DNA from: Streptomyces aidingensis
GTDB lineage: Bacteria; Actinomycetota; Actinomycetes; Streptomycetales; Streptomycetaceae
Length of the DNA stretch: 64,000 bases
NCBI RefSeq assembly: GCF_900112355.1
Contig: NZ_FOLM01000016.1
Coordinates: 56,009 to 120,008, forward strand
Direction of reading: 5' to 3'
Shown here: positions 50,081 to 61,153 of the stretch, one piece after another
How positions within the stretch are numbered: the first letter of the stretch is position 1
Layout of the letters: each line of letters starts with the position of its first letter
Program-made: the position numbers and the translations under genes
Notes under the pieces: model-generated
The model's database searches: none
The model's input: only the letters and a program-made list of their open reading frames with translations
What the model was told of the DNA's origin: nothing

Positions 50081-51333
50081 GGCACCCCTCCCGCCGCCGG
50101 GGCCGGGCCGGCCGGACCGGCGTGATCCAGGGCCCGCAGGATCTCCTCCTCCGTGACATCGTCCACGATCACGGTCGTCCCCAGCTCCTCGGGGAGCACG
50201 AACCGCAGACTGCCGTCCCGGATCTGCCGGACCTTCTCCAGAGCGGCCAGCACCCGGGGCACCTCGGGCACCACGGCCAGCTCCGGAAGGCGGACCGGCA
50301 GGCCGAGCCGGCCGAGCAGGCCGGTCACCCGGTCCGCGGTACCGGCGGCGAGCACCTCCCGGGCCCGCGCGATCCGCACCGCCGCCGCCATGCCGAAGGC
50401 GACGGCCTCGCCGTGCAGCACCGGACCGTGGCCGGTGGCGGTCTCCACCGCATGCCCCAGGGTGTGCCCGAAGTTCAGCGGACGGCGCAGATCCCGCTCA
50501 TAGGGGTCCCGGGCGATCAGCTCCGATTTGACGGCACCGGCGGCCCGGACCACGGTCTCGCGGTGCGGGCCGGTGCCGGCCAGCACCTCCTCGGCCCGCT
50601 CCTCCAGAAAGGCGAACAGCTCCGGCGAGGCGATCACCGCCTTCTTGACCACCTCGGCCAGCCCGGCGCGCAGCTGCCGGGCGTCCAGCGTGTCCAGATA
50701 CGCCAGGCAGGAGATCACCGCATGCGGCTGGTAGAAGGCCCCGATCAGGTTCTTGGCGCTGCTGTGGTTCACCGCGACCTTGCCGCCGATCCCGGCGTCC
50801 ACCTGGCCGAGCAGCGTGGTGGGCACATTGATGTACGGCACCCCGCGCATATAGGCGCCGGCCACCCAGCCGACGGTGTCCACCAGGGCTCCGCCGCCCA
50901 GGGCGATCAGCACGTCCCGGCGGGTCAGCCCGACGCCGGCCAGCCAGTCCAGCAGCCGCCCGCCGGTGCCGAACTGCTTGCCGCGCTCGCCCGGCGCGAT
51001 GGTGGTGACCCCGGCCAGCAGGCCGTGTTCCCGCAGGGCCGCGGCCAGCGGCGCGCCGTGCAGCCGGTGCACCACCGGATCGGTGATCAGGGCGGCGCGT
51101 CGGCCGGCGAGTTCGCCGCGCAGGGTGCGCAGCGCGGCTGCCGGGCCGGGCACCACATGGACGCGGTAGCTGTCCTCGCGCCGCACCCGGACCGTCAGAC
51201 CGGCCGTGCCCTGGGGGAGCGGCAGCCGGTCGTGGTGACGGACGGCGGGGTGCCGCGACGGGGCGGCACCGGCGTGGCGGAGCGGGTCTTCCGGGACGCC
51301 GCAGGTGTCGCCCGGCGATGTGGATCGCGGCAT
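50062..51333 (-). CDS. 3-dehydroquinate-synthase-like sugar phosphate cyclase
   Basis: A 423-residue sugar phosphate cyclase. The NAD motif is GGGALVDTVGWVAGAYMRG, then VPTTLLGQVDAGIGGKVAVNH and KNLIGAFYQP, AEVVKKAVIAS, NFGHTLGHAVE and LHGEAVAFGM. Metal-site Glu/His/His positions and the substrate Lys/Arg residues typical of dehydroquinate synthase are kept, but ALVDTVGW differs from the usual VVGDLAGF and a 45-residue N-terminal extension is present. Being beside an aminotransferase and two kinase-like genes and away from shikimate genes, it may make a cyclitol precursor. The true substrate is not readable. The ATG at 51333 has GGGAGGT just upstream. Confidence 0.82.
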   Translation of the reverse strand: MPRSTSPGDTCGVPEDPLRHAGAAPSRHPAVRHHDRLPLPQGTAGLTVRVRREDSYRVHVVPGPAAALRTLRGELAGRRAALITDPVVHRLHGAPLAAALREHGLLAGVTTIAPGERGKQFGTGGRLLDWLAGVGLTRRDVLIALGGGALVDTVGWVAGAYMRGVPYINVPTTLLGQVDAGIGGKVAVNHSSAKNLIGAFYQPHAVISCLAYLDTLDARQLRAGLAEVVKKAVIASPELFAFLEERAEEVLAGTGPHRETVVRAAGAVKSELIARDPYERDLRRPLNFGHTLGHAVETATGHGPVLHGEAVAFGMAAAVRIARAREVLAAGTADRVTGLLGRLGLPVRLPELAVVPEVPRVLAALEKVRQIRDGSLRFVLPEELGTTVIVDDVTEEEILRALDHAGPAGPAPAAGGVPCSAGG

Positions 51334-51469
51334 CGCACCTCCCTCATGATTGACTTATGGTATTCGTATCATCTCGGAGAGTGACCGTCCTCCCCGGTGG
51401 TCCGCCCGGTGGCCGGCCGGGATCCCGGGCGGCCCCGCCCCGCGCCCCCGCACCCACCGGAGGACAGCC
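51334..51469. promoter_or_regulatory. Divergent control region of the cyclase and aminotransferase genes
   Basis: An AT-rich island at 51346-51375 lies in otherwise GC-rich DNA. It includes TTGACT (51350-51355) on the plus strand and GATACGAATACC on the minus strand. The TACGAATA core recurs upstream of the phosphoribosyltransferase gene (54383-54390). Exact promoter boxes cannot be fixed. Confidence 0.4.
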
Positions 51470-52738
51470 ATGCAGAGCGACGCCGTCGCCGACCCGTCCC
51501 GCTACGCCTACTACGAACTGGGCGACATCCGGCTGGTCAGGGGGGAGGGGGTGCGGGTCTGGGACAGCGAGGGCCGCGAGTACCTGGACTGCATCTCCGG
51601 CACCTTCAACCTGCTGCTCGGGCACGGCCATCCGGCCGTGACGGCGGCCGTGCGGGACCAGCTCGACGAACTGGTCTTCGCCGGCTCCGCCTTCCAGACG
51701 GACGCCACCAACCGGGTGATGGAACTGCTGGTGCAGCTCAGCCCGCCCAACCTCACCCGGGTCAATCTGCGCAGCTCCGGCGGGTCCACCGCCAACGAGG
51801 GCGCGGTGAAGATCGCCCAGCTGATCACCGGCAGGCGGGACGTGATCGTGCCCTTCCGGGGCCAGGTCGGCCAGACCCTCGCCATGGCCGGCTACAACGG
51901 GCTGGCCCGGATGCGCGAGCCCTTTCCCCACCGCTTCCCCGGCGCGGTCCATGTGCCCGAGCCCTACTGCCACCGCTGCTTCTACCGCCAGTCGCCGCGC
52001 GACTGCGGCCTGCTGTGCGTCGACCGGATCGAGGACTTCCTCACCTGCGCCAGCTCCGGCAGCGTGGCCGCCATGATCATCGAGCCGGTCAGCGGCGTCG
52101 GCGGCAATGTGGTGCCGCCCGAGGGCTATCTGGCCAGACTGCGGGAGTTCTGCGACGAGCGCGGCATCCTGCTGATCTTCGACGAGATGCAGACCGCCTT
52201 CGGCCGCACCGGCCATCTCTTCGCCGCCGACTGCTTCGGGGTGGCGCCGCACATGATGACCGTGTCCAAGGGCCTGACCGGCATCGGGCTGCCGCTGGCC
52301 GCCATCCTCACCGAGGAACGGCTCACCGGCATGGAACGCTCGCTGCACGGCTTCACCTTCGGCGGGCACAACCTCTCGGCCGCCGCCGCGGTGGCCACCC
52401 TGGAGATCGTCCGGCAGCCGGAATTCCTGGCCGGGGTGCGGGCCACCGGCGCCGTGCTGCTGGAGCGGCTGCGCGAGCTGCGGGCCGGCCACCCCTGCGT
52501 CGGGGACGTCCGCGGCGTGGGGTTGATGCTGGGGGTGGAGTTCGAGGACGCCGACGGCGGACGGTCCCCGGCGCTGGCGAACGCCTGCAACCGGGCCCTG
52601 CTCGCCCGCGGGGTCATCACCCGGGTCTCCGAGCACGGCCGGGGCAATGTGATCGAACTGCGCCCGCCGCTGGTGCTCACCGAGGAGGACGCGCATCTGG
52701 TCGCCGACCGGTTCGCCGACGCCGTGGCGGCGCTGTGA
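51470..52738 (+). CDS. Class III PLP-dependent aminotransferase
   Basis: A 422-residue class III aminotransferase. YLDCISGTFNLLLGHGHP begins the fold, then SGGSTANEGAVKIAQL, MIIEPVSGVGGNVVPPEGYL, LIFDEMQTAFGRTG with the PLP-ring Asp, and TVSKGLTGIGLPLAA with the PLP-binding Lys267. It would transfer an amino group to a ketone or aldehyde; beside the cyclase, an amino-cyclitol is plausible. The CHRCFY and CGLLC cysteines in the middle occur in some relatives. The ATG at 51470 has GGAGG 6 bases upstream. The stop overlaps the GTG start of the next gene, so they are coupled. Confidence 0.87.
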   Translation: MQSDAVADPSRYAYYELGDIRLVRGEGVRVWDSEGREYLDCISGTFNLLLGHGHPAVTAAVRDQLDELVFAGSAFQTDATNRVMELLVQLSPPNLTRVNLRSSGGSTANEGAVKIAQLITGRRDVIVPFRGQVGQTLAMAGYNGLARMREPFPHRFPGAVHVPEPYCHRCFYRQSPRDCGLLCVDRIEDFLTCASSGSVAAMIIEPVSGVGGNVVPPEGYLARLREFCDERGILLIFDEMQTAFGRTGHLFAADCFGVAPHMMTVSKGLTGIGLPLAAILTEERLTGMERSLHGFTFGGHNLSAAAAVATLEIVRQPEFLAGVRATGAVLLERLRELRAGHPCVGDVRGVGLMLGVEFEDADGGRSPALANACNRALLARGVITRVSEHGRGNVIELRPPLVLTEEDAHLVADRFADAVAAL

Positions 52739-53745
52739 GCCCGGGCCGGCTCCGCACCGCCCGCGCCGGGCCGCCGGCCGCGGACCTGCTCCGGCTGCTG
52801 GCGGGCGGACCGCTGCCGCTGCCGGGCGGGGCGGCGGCACCGGTCACCGCCGTCGAGGAACGCTTCCCCGCCGCGCGCAGCACCCACCGGGTGCACCGGC
52901 TGCGGCTCACCCTGGCCGGCGGCCGGCGGCTCGACGCGGTCTTCAAACGCCTGCGCCACCAGCCAGGCAAGGACGCCGGACGCGAGGTGCACGTCTACCG
53001 CCGGCTGCTGGCCGACGGCGCCCTGGGCGCGCCGCGGCTGTACGCCTCGCTGCACGACGAGGCGGCCGGCCGGTACTGGCTGCTGCTGGAGGACGTCGGC
53101 CGGCGCGGGCTGGACCGCTGCCGGGGGCGCGCGGCGGAGGCCGCCGTCCGCTGGGCGGCCCGGATGCACGCCCTCCACCAAGGCCGCGAGGAGCGGCTGC
53201 GCGGCCTCGGCTGTCTGGGCGAACACGGGCCGGAATTCTGCGGCCTGCTGGTCCGCGCCGCCCGGCGGCGGATCGCCGGGGCGGCGCCGCACGGGCTGCT
53301 GGACCGCTTCGACCGGCTCGCCGCCGGACTGCCGCGCACCGTGCGGGCACTGGGCCGGCAGCCGCGCACCCTGGTCCACGGGGACCTGGCCGGGCACAAC
53401 CTGCTGGTGCAGCACGGCGGCTCGCGGGTGCGTCCGGTGGACTGGGAGTGGGCGGCGATCGGGCCGGGCGCGTGGGATCTCGGCAGGCTCCTGGCCGGCA
53501 CCGGCCCGGCGGCGGTGCGGAACCGCCTGCTGACGGCCTACCGCGAGGAGTTCGCCCGGCACACCCCGGACGCCCCGGAGCCGGGGGCGCTGCGGGCGGC
53601 GCTGGCGCACTGTGCCGTGCTGCGCGGGCTGTGGCAGCTCGGATGCCCCTCCCCGCTGCCCCGGGGCGTCCGGCTGGAGCCCGCCGCGCTGGGGCGGCAT
53701 CTCGACGCCCTGGCCCGGATGCAGCGGGCCGCGGGCGGCGGATGA
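52735..53745 (+). CDS. Aminoglycoside-phosphotransferase-like kinase
   Basis: A 336-residue APH/ChoK-type kinase. The N lobe has RRLDAVFKRLRHQ with the ATP-binding Lys, a REVHVYRRLL helix and LLLEDVG at the hinge. The catalytic loop is LVHGDLAGHNLLV with D217 and N222, and the metal-binding Asp is D236 in VDWEWAAIGPGAWDLG. It would phosphorylate a small hydroxylated molecule, perhaps the amino-cyclitol made by its neighbours, either as a biosynthetic step or self-protection. The GTG start overlaps the aminotransferase stop (GTGA). Confidence 0.85.
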   Translation: MSPGRLRTARAGPPAADLLRLLAGGPLPLPGGAAAPVTAVEERFPAARSTHRVHRLRLTLAGGRRLDAVFKRLRHQPGKDAGREVHVYRRLLADGALGAPRLYASLHDEAAGRYWLLLEDVGRRGLDRCRGRAAEAAVRWAARMHALHQGREERLRGLGCLGEHGPEFCGLLVRAARRRIAGAAPHGLLDRFDRLAAGLPRTVRALGRQPRTLVHGDLAGHNLLVQHGGSRVRPVDWEWAAIGPGAWDLGRLLAGTGPAAVRNRLLTAYREEFARHTPDAPEPGALRAALAHCAVLRGLWQLGCPSPLPRGVRLEPAALGRHLDALARMQRAAGGG

Positions 53746-53793
53746 GCCGCCCGCGGCACCGCGGGACTCAGGGGACGGCCGGCCGGCGGCCGG

Positions 53794-54327
53794 TCACCGG
53801 GCGCGGGCCAGGTCCCCCATGGTGAACAGCGCGCCGAAGTCCAGACCCTTGGCGGCGAGCCGTTCCGGTGCCCCGTGCTCCCGGTCCACCGCGCAGACCA
53901 CCCGGTTCACCTCGGCTCCCGCCCCGCGCAGCTCCGTGCAGGTGCCCATGATGAACCGGCCGGTCTTGATGGCCGGCTCCACCGCCACGACCCGGCGGCC
54001 GGCCACCTCGGCGCCCTCGATGATCTTGCAGGTGCCGTAGTCCCTGGCCTGCTTCCTGACGAAGGCCGCGGGCAGTCCGGTGATCTGCGCGAGCAGCACG
54101 GTGAGCGGCACTCCGCCCAGGTCCGGGCCGGTGATGACCTCGGTGTCCGCGGGCAGCAGCGCGGTCATCCGCTCGGCCACCTCGCGCAGCAGCGCCGGAT
54201 CGCCCTGCCAGGTGTAGCAGTCGAAGTACTCCGTACTGCGCTCGCCGGTGCTGAGCACGAAGTCACCGGTGAGATGGGCGTGCTGGTAGATGCGGGCGGC
54301 CAGGTCCCGCGTACCGGAATCGTTCAT
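53794..54327 (-). CDS. Orotate-phosphoribosyltransferase-like protein
   Basis: A 177-residue type-I phosphoribosyltransferase resembling PyrE: GDFVLSTGERSTEYFDCY, GPDLGGVPLTVLLA and FVRKQARDYGTCKIIEG. The PRPP-binding loop, usually VVDDVVTTG-like, is here VVAVEPAIKTG (113-123): the two acidic residues are E117-P118 and the first Thr is Lys121. Activity as a true PyrE is therefore uncertain; a different ribosyl acceptor or a changed reaction is possible. It faces the kinase gene and may belong to the same pathway. The ATG is at 54327. Confidence 0.75.
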   Translation of the reverse strand: MNDSGTRDLAARIYQHAHLTGDFVLSTGERSTEYFDCYTWQGDPALLREVAERMTALLPADTEVITGPDLGGVPLTVLLAQITGLPAAFVRKQARDYGTCKIIEGAEVAGRRVVAVEPAIKTGRFIMGTCTELRGAGAEVNRVVCAVDREHGAPERLAAKGLDFGALFTMGDLARAR

Positions 54328-54368
54328 GGGTTCTCCTCGCTGGGGATCGGGGTGGTAGCGCAAGGTAA

Positions 54369-54383
54369 ACGGTATATAACCGT
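54369..54383. promoter_or_regulatory. Palindromic operator upstream of the phosphoribosyltransferase gene
   Basis: ACGGTATATAACCGT has 5-bp inverted arms around TATAT or ATATA, followed by TACGAATA, which also occurs in the divergent region at 51359-51370. Likely overlaps the -10 region of the minus-strand promoter. Confidence 0.45.
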
Positions 54384-54576
54384 ACGAATATGTGCATGGT
54401 GGGCGGGCCGGTCCGGGCCGGCGGCGCCTCCGCCGGGGACCGGCCGGCTCCGCCCTCCCGTTCTCCCCGGACCCGGGGCCCGGCCGCCGGGCCGGTGCCC
54501 GTGTACCGCGGGCGGCGGCGCGTCGGTAGCCTGCTTCCGGCAGCCGGGCGCCGGCGGACCGTCAGGAAGCGGAGGC

Positions 54577-55626
54577 ATGGTGGAGGCACAGCGGCCGAAG
54601 GACGAGAACGGCAACGGCGGGCCGTACCCGCCCGGAGCGCCGGCCGGCCCGCCCGGCCCGCCGCCGCACCCCCTGCCCCCGCCGCCCCCGCAGCAGGCGC
54701 CGTACCCCGGCGGCCCCCCGTACCCCGGCGGCCACCCGGGCCCCGGCGGTCCCGGCTTCCCGCCCTACCCGGCCCCCTACGGCCCGCCGCCCCCGCCGCC
54801 GCGGCGGAACGGGCGCGTCGCGCTGATCGTGGCCCTGTGCCTGGTGGCGGTGGTCGCGGTCGGCGGCGGTGCCGGACTGTTCCTGGCCAGCCGCGGCGAC
54901 GGCGACGAGGACGGGGCCGCCGCCCGTGACACGGCCGGCGCGCCGGGGCGCGACGACGGGGCCGGCGGTGCCGGCGGTGCCGGCGGGCAGGACGCCGCGG
55001 GCGGGCTCGTGCCCCCGGAACACGCCTCCGGCCGGGACGGGCTGACCGTCCTGATCGGCGACGAGGCCGCCCCCGACCGGCTGATCCTGTTCGAGGAGCC
55101 GCGCTGCCCGCACTGCGCGGACTTCTCCCGCCGCCTCGGACCGGCCATCGAGGACGGCATCCGGGCCGGGGACTTCTCCGTCGAGTTCTCCTTCGGCGCC
55201 TTCTTCGACGAGCAGTCCGCGGACAACGGCTCCAAGAACGCCATCAGCGCACTGGGCGCGGCCCTGGACGTCAGCCCGGAGGCGTTCCTCGGCTATCTCG
55301 ACGCGCTCTACTCCGAGGAGTTCCACACCAGCAGCAACGGAGCGTCGGACTTCGAAAGCGACGAGCGGCTGATCGAGATCGGCCGTTCGGTGGACGAGCT
55401 GTCCGCCCCCGAGGACTTCGCCGAGTTCGAGCAGGCGGTCGCCGGCGGGGTCTTCGCCCCCTGGGCCGCGGAAGTGGCGGAGAAGTTCAGCCGGGAGATA
55501 CCGGGTTACGGGGTCACCGGCACCCCGAGTGTGGTGGTCAACGGGGAGAAGGTGGAGACCCCCGCCACCCCCGCCGACCTCTACGCCCTGCTCTCGGCCG
55601 ACGCCGCCTCCGGCAGCCGGGCCTGA
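54577..55626 (+). CDS. Membrane-anchored DsbA-like thioredoxin-fold protein
   Basis: A 349-residue protein. A Pro/Gly/Tyr-rich cytoplasmic N-terminus (about 10-78) leads to one membrane helix (about 80-104) and then an extracytoplasmic thioredoxin-4/DsbA-type domain (about 150-345). The active site is C177-P-H-C180 in EEPRCPHCADF, and the cis-proline loop is GTPSVVVNG. It should form or shuffle disulfides in exported proteins. The ATG at 54577 has AAGCGGAGG close upstream. Its target may be among the secreted glycosidases nearby, but that is inference. Confidence 0.85.
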   Translation: MVEAQRPKDENGNGGPYPPGAPAGPPGPPPHPLPPPPPQQAPYPGGPPYPGGHPGPGGPGFPPYPAPYGPPPPPPRRNGRVALIVALCLVAVVAVGGGAGLFLASRGDGDEDGAAARDTAGAPGRDDGAGGAGGAGGQDAAGGLVPPEHASGRDGLTVLIGDEAAPDRLILFEEPRCPHCADFSRRLGPAIEDGIRAGDFSVEFSFGAFFDEQSADNGSKNAISALGAALDVSPEAFLGYLDALYSEEFHTSSNGASDFESDERLIEIGRSVDELSAPEDFAEFEQAVAGGVFAPWAAEVAEKFSREIPGYGVTGTPSVVVNGEKVETPATPADLYALLSADAASGSRA

Positions 55627-55648
55627 CCCCCGGCCGCCCGGCCGGGGG
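55627..55648. terminator. Terminator hairpin after the DsbA-like gene
   Basis: CCCCCGGCC (55627-55635) and GGCCGGGGG (55640-55648) form a 9-bp stem with a 4-base loop immediately after the TGA at 55624-55626. Confidence 0.7.
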
Positions 55649-55679
55649 GTGCGCGCCGGCTCCGGGGCGTGGCCGGATA

Positions 55680-55721
55680 TTGACGCGGGCATGTCGCGCT
55701 TCGATGATGGGAGCGCTCCCA
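55680..55721 (+). promoter_or_regulatory. Promoter with a perfect CebR box
   Basis: TTGACG (55680-55685), a 17-base spacer and GATGAT (55703-55708) are followed by TGGGAGCGCTCCCA (55708-55721). This is the 14-bp palindrome known as the CebR box, the operator of the cello-oligosaccharide repressor in Streptomyces. It overlaps the -10 box and the start of transcription, so CebR would repress this gene until cello-oligosaccharides appear. Confidence 0.85.
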
Positions 55722-55837
55722 GACCGATTGTGTCCGGCGGGCCGCGCCGCACGGGACCGCGCAAGGACGACGGGCGCGCCCCGCCCGCGGCCGGCCGCTG
55801 CCGCGGTCTCCCGTCCATCCGTGAAGGGAACGCGCCC

Positions 55838-57940
55838 ATGCCGCCTGCCCACCACCGACCGGCCTCCCGGCCGGACGTCCTCCGAAGAGCCGCCGCAACC
55901 GTCTGCGCCGCCGCCGCGGTCGCCGCCACCGCCCTCGCCGGCGCCCCCGCGCCCGCCGCGGCCGGTCCCGCCGGGGCGACGGCCGTGGAGGTCACGGTCA
56001 ATCCCCTGCTCGGCCTCGGCACCCTCCACGAGGCGGCGTTCGGGGTCAATGCCGCGATCTGGGACGCCCATATGAACGACCCGGAGGTCACCGGGCTGAT
56101 GACCGCGGCCGGCATCGGGGTGATGCGCTACCCCGGCGGCTCCTACGGCGACATCTACCACTGGGAGGACCACACCGCTCCCGGCGGTTATGTGGCGCCG
56201 GGCACCGGGTTCGACGAGTTCATGGGCACGGTGCGGGCCACCGGGGCGCAGCCGATGATCATCGCGAACTACGGCACCGGCACGGCCGAGGAGGCCGCGG
56301 AGTGGGTGCGCTACGCCAACATCACCAAGGGCTACGGCGCGAAGTACTGGGAGATCGGCAACGAGATCTACGGCAACGGCCACTACGGCAGCGCCTGGGA
56401 GGCCGACGACCATCCCGACAAGAGCCCGGCCGAGTACGCGCGCCATGTGCGGGCCTACGCCGAGGCGATGAAGGCGGTCGATCCGACGATCGAGATCGGC
56501 GCCGTGCTGACCACCCCGGGCGACTGGCCGGACGGCATCACCGGCCCCGGCGACACCGGGGACTGGAACAACACCGTGCTGTCCATGACCGCCGACACGA
56601 TCGACTTCGCCGTCGTGCACTCCTACCCCGGCGGGGCCACCGCCGACGAGGCGCTGGACCGGGTGGCCCGGCTGCCCGGACAACTGCGCGAGGTCCGCCG
56701 CCAGATCGACCGGCACGCCGGGGACCGCTCCGCCGAGATCGGCATCGCGCTGACCGAGGTCAACTCCGGGGTCCAGCAGAACAGCCGCCCCAACGCCCTG
56801 TTCGCCGCGGACGTCTACCTGACGGCCCTGGAGAACGGCGTCTTCAACGTCGACTGGTGGAACACCCACAACGGACCCACCGAGGTCAGCACGGTCGACG
56901 GCGACCTCGACTTCAACGACTTCGGCCTGCTCTCCAGCGGCGGCTGCGTCGACGGCGTCTGCCAGCCGCCGGTCAACACACCCTTCCACCCCTACTACGG
57001 GATCAAGTCCCTGACCACCCTCGGCGCACCGGGCGACACCCTGGTGGCCGCCGCCTCCAGCAGCGACCGCGTCTCGGCCCACGCCGTGCACCAGGCCGAC
57101 GGCGACCTGAGCGTCATGCTGATCAACAAGGACCCGGACACCTCCCACCCGGTGGACCTGCGCTACGCCGGCTACACACCCGCCGCACAGGCACCGGTCG
57201 TCCACCGCTATGCCCGCGGCGACACCGATGTCACCCGGATCCCCGCCGCCGCGGACGGCAGCCATGTCCTGCCGCCCTACTCGATCACCACCATCACGGT
57301 GCGGCCCGCCGCAACCCCCGGCCCCGCGTCCACCGGCGCGCCCGGCACCCCCGAGCTCACCGCGGCGGACAGCACCTCGGCCACCCTGAGCTGGGCCCCC
57401 AGCACCCAGGGCACCCCGGTGCGCTACGAGGTCTATGAGCGGCTCGGCGCCAACGCCCAGCTGCTGGGCAGCTCCACCTCCACCTCCCTGGTGCTGCACA
57501 ACCTGCCCCCGGGCTCCGAACACACCGTCAATGTGCTGGCCCGGGACGCCGACGGCCGGCTGTCCCGGCCCTCCGGCCCGCTCACCTTCGCCACCACCTC
57601 GCCGCAGGACAGCAGCTGCCTGGTGACCTACCGGGTGGACACGAGCTGGAGCAGCGGATTCGTGGCCACGCTCAGCGTGACCAATCTCGCCGCCACCCCG
57701 ATCGACGGATGGAGCCTGGACTTCACCTGGCCCGCCGCCGGCCAGTCGGTCCAGTCCGCCTGGAGCGCCCGCGTGACCGGTGACGGCGCCCGGGTCCATG
57801 CCGTCCACGACGGCTGGAACGCCTACCTCGCGCCCGATGGCGGCTCCACCGCCTCCTTCGGCTTCGTCGGCGCCAACGACGGGGCCAACCCCGCACCGAC
57901 CGTCTTCACCCTCAACGGCACGGTCTGCCGCACGGCCTGA
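55838..57940 (+). CDS. Secreted clan GH-A glycosidase with FN3 and CBM2
   Basis: A 700-residue exported enzyme. A signal peptide (about 1-42) precedes a TIM-barrel domain (about 45-490) with RYPGGSYGDIYHW, the acid/base E176 in EIGNEIYGNG and a probable nucleophile E307 in ALTEVNSG. This layout resembles GH51/GH39-type alpha-L-arabinofuranosidases, but the exact family is not certain. A fibronectin-III domain (about 500-590) and a CBM2 cellulose-binding domain (about 600-700, with SSGFVATLSVTN and GWSLDFTW) follow. It should act on plant cell-wall polysaccharide outside the cell. The ATG at 55838 has GAAGGGAA upstream. A CebR box lies in its promoter. Confidence 0.82.
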   Translation: MPPAHHRPASRPDVLRRAAATVCAAAAVAATALAGAPAPAAAGPAGATAVEVTVNPLLGLGTLHEAAFGVNAAIWDAHMNDPEVTGLMTAAGIGVMRYPGGSYGDIYHWEDHTAPGGYVAPGTGFDEFMGTVRATGAQPMIIANYGTGTAEEAAEWVRYANITKGYGAKYWEIGNEIYGNGHYGSAWEADDHPDKSPAEYARHVRAYAEAMKAVDPTIEIGAVLTTPGDWPDGITGPGDTGDWNNTVLSMTADTIDFAVVHSYPGGATADEALDRVARLPGQLREVRRQIDRHAGDRSAEIGIALTEVNSGVQQNSRPNALFAADVYLTALENGVFNVDWWNTHNGPTEVSTVDGDLDFNDFGLLSSGGCVDGVCQPPVNTPFHPYYGIKSLTTLGAPGDTLVAAASSSDRVSAHAVHQADGDLSVMLINKDPDTSHPVDLRYAGYTPAAQAPVVHRYARGDTDVTRIPAAADGSHVLPPYSITTITVRPAATPGPASTGAPGTPELTAADSTSATLSWAPSTQGTPVRYEVYERLGANAQLLGSSTSTSLVLHNLPPGSEHTVNVLARDADGRLSRPSGPLTFATTSPQDSSCLVTYRVDTSWSSGFVATLSVTNLAATPIDGWSLDFTWPAAGQSVQSAWSARVTGDGARVHAVHDGWNAYLAPDGGSTASFGFVGANDGANPAPTVFTLNGTVCRTA

Positions 57941-57947
57941 CGGCCAT

Positions 57948-57990
57948 CCGGGTCCGTTCCCGCCGCGGGCAGTCCCGGGAACGGACCCGG
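57948..57990. terminator. 15-bp perfect stem terminator
   Basis: CCGGGTCCGTTCCCG (57948-57962) pairs exactly with 57976-57990 across a 13-base loop, between the glycosidase gene and a convergent gene. A strong bidirectional terminator. Confidence 0.85.
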
Positions 57991-58067
57991 ACCGCCGGGC
58001 GGTGCGCGCCGTCACGACGCAGGCCGCTCACCGCCCCCGCCCCTTGCCGCCGGGCCGGGCGGCCGGC

Positions 58068-58808
58068 TCATCCCGGGTGGGCCCGCCAGGGGCCGACACC
58101 CACCACGGCGGTGGTGCCGAGATCGATGCCGCCGTCGGGAGACACCCGCCGGCCGTCTTCGCCCGGCGCCGGGGTCACCTCCACCCATCGGGCCGACGCC
58201 GCCGGGCGGTCGGCGGCCGTCACGGTGTTGCGCCACATCAGCGCGGCGGTGGCACGCTCGCCCGGGGCCAGGGCGACCGGCCGCGGCGGGTCGTCGAAAC
58301 CCTCCACCACCGCGATGCCGGCCGAGCCGGGCACCACCTCGATCCCGTCCATGGGCCGTCCGGAGCCGTCGAGGAGGGAGACCGCCGGATATCCCTCGAT
58401 GCGGTAGTCGTCCGGGCCGCAGTTGGTCAGCACCAGGCCCATCACCCGGAGTCCCATGGCGGCCTCCACCGCTCCCGGCGCGATCCGGACACCCGGCTCC
58501 GGGCAGGGCGGCGGCGGTGAGGCGGACGCCGCGGAACCGTCCGGCCGGAGGGGCAGCGACGGGGAGACGTCGGGAAGCTCGTCCCGCCCGGAGCCGTCCC
58601 GCTCGAAATCCTCCGGGTCCAGGGTGTCCGGTGTCACCGGGTGGACCGGTGCCGTCTCCCCGCCACCGCCGGGCACCGCGGCGCGGTCGCCGCAGCCCGT
58701 CGCGGCAAGCCCCAGCACGGCCAGCCCGCCCAGCAGCAGCCCGGCCCGCCGGGCGGCCCTCCCGGGCGGGCGGGCGGAGCGGGCCGGGCCGGCGGCCGAG
58801 ATGGTCAT
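58068..58808 (-). CDS. DUF4232 lipoprotein
   Basis: A 246-residue lipoprotein with Arg-rich start and lipobox LAATGC. After a Pro/Asp-rich spacer, residues about 105-240 form a DUF4232 beta-sandwich: GLRVMGLVLTNCGPDDYRIEGYPAVSLLD, VALAPGERATAALMWRNTV and the Cys pair that probably forms a disulfide. DUF4232 proteins are common exported actinobacterial proteins of unknown role. The ATG at 58808 has GAGGAT 6 bases upstream. Confidence 0.8.
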   Translation of the reverse strand: MTISAAGPARSARPPGRAARRAGLLLGGLAVLGLAATGCGDRAAVPGGGGETAPVHPVTPDTLDPEDFERDGSGRDELPDVSPSLPLRPDGSAASASPPPPCPEPGVRIAPGAVEAAMGLRVMGLVLTNCGPDDYRIEGYPAVSLLDGSGRPMDGIEVVPGSAGIAVVEGFDDPPRPVALAPGERATAALMWRNTVTAADRPAASARWVEVTPAPGEDGRRVSPDGGIDLGTTAVVGVGPWRAHPG

Positions 58809-58921
58809 CCGGCGATCCTCGCATGCTCCCGGCCGGTGCCACGGGCCGGCCCCGCGGGAGGGGCCGGCCCGGACAAGTGCACCGGAGTGCCGGGAAGGGA
58901 GAAGGGGGAAGCGCCCTTGAA

Positions 58922-61153
<2,232 letters not shown>

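Noticed and set aside
50062..51333. Assignment as the housekeeping aroB dehydroquinate synthase
   Set aside because: No shikimate genes nearby, an altered NAD motif and coupling to an unusual kinase-isomerase gene; kept as a sugar phosphate cyclase of unknown substrate.
53750..53765. CCCGCGG/CCGCGGG hairpin between the kinase and phosphoribosyltransferase genes
   Set aside because: Only a two-base gap between arms and a stem of 7; chance is likely in this GC content.
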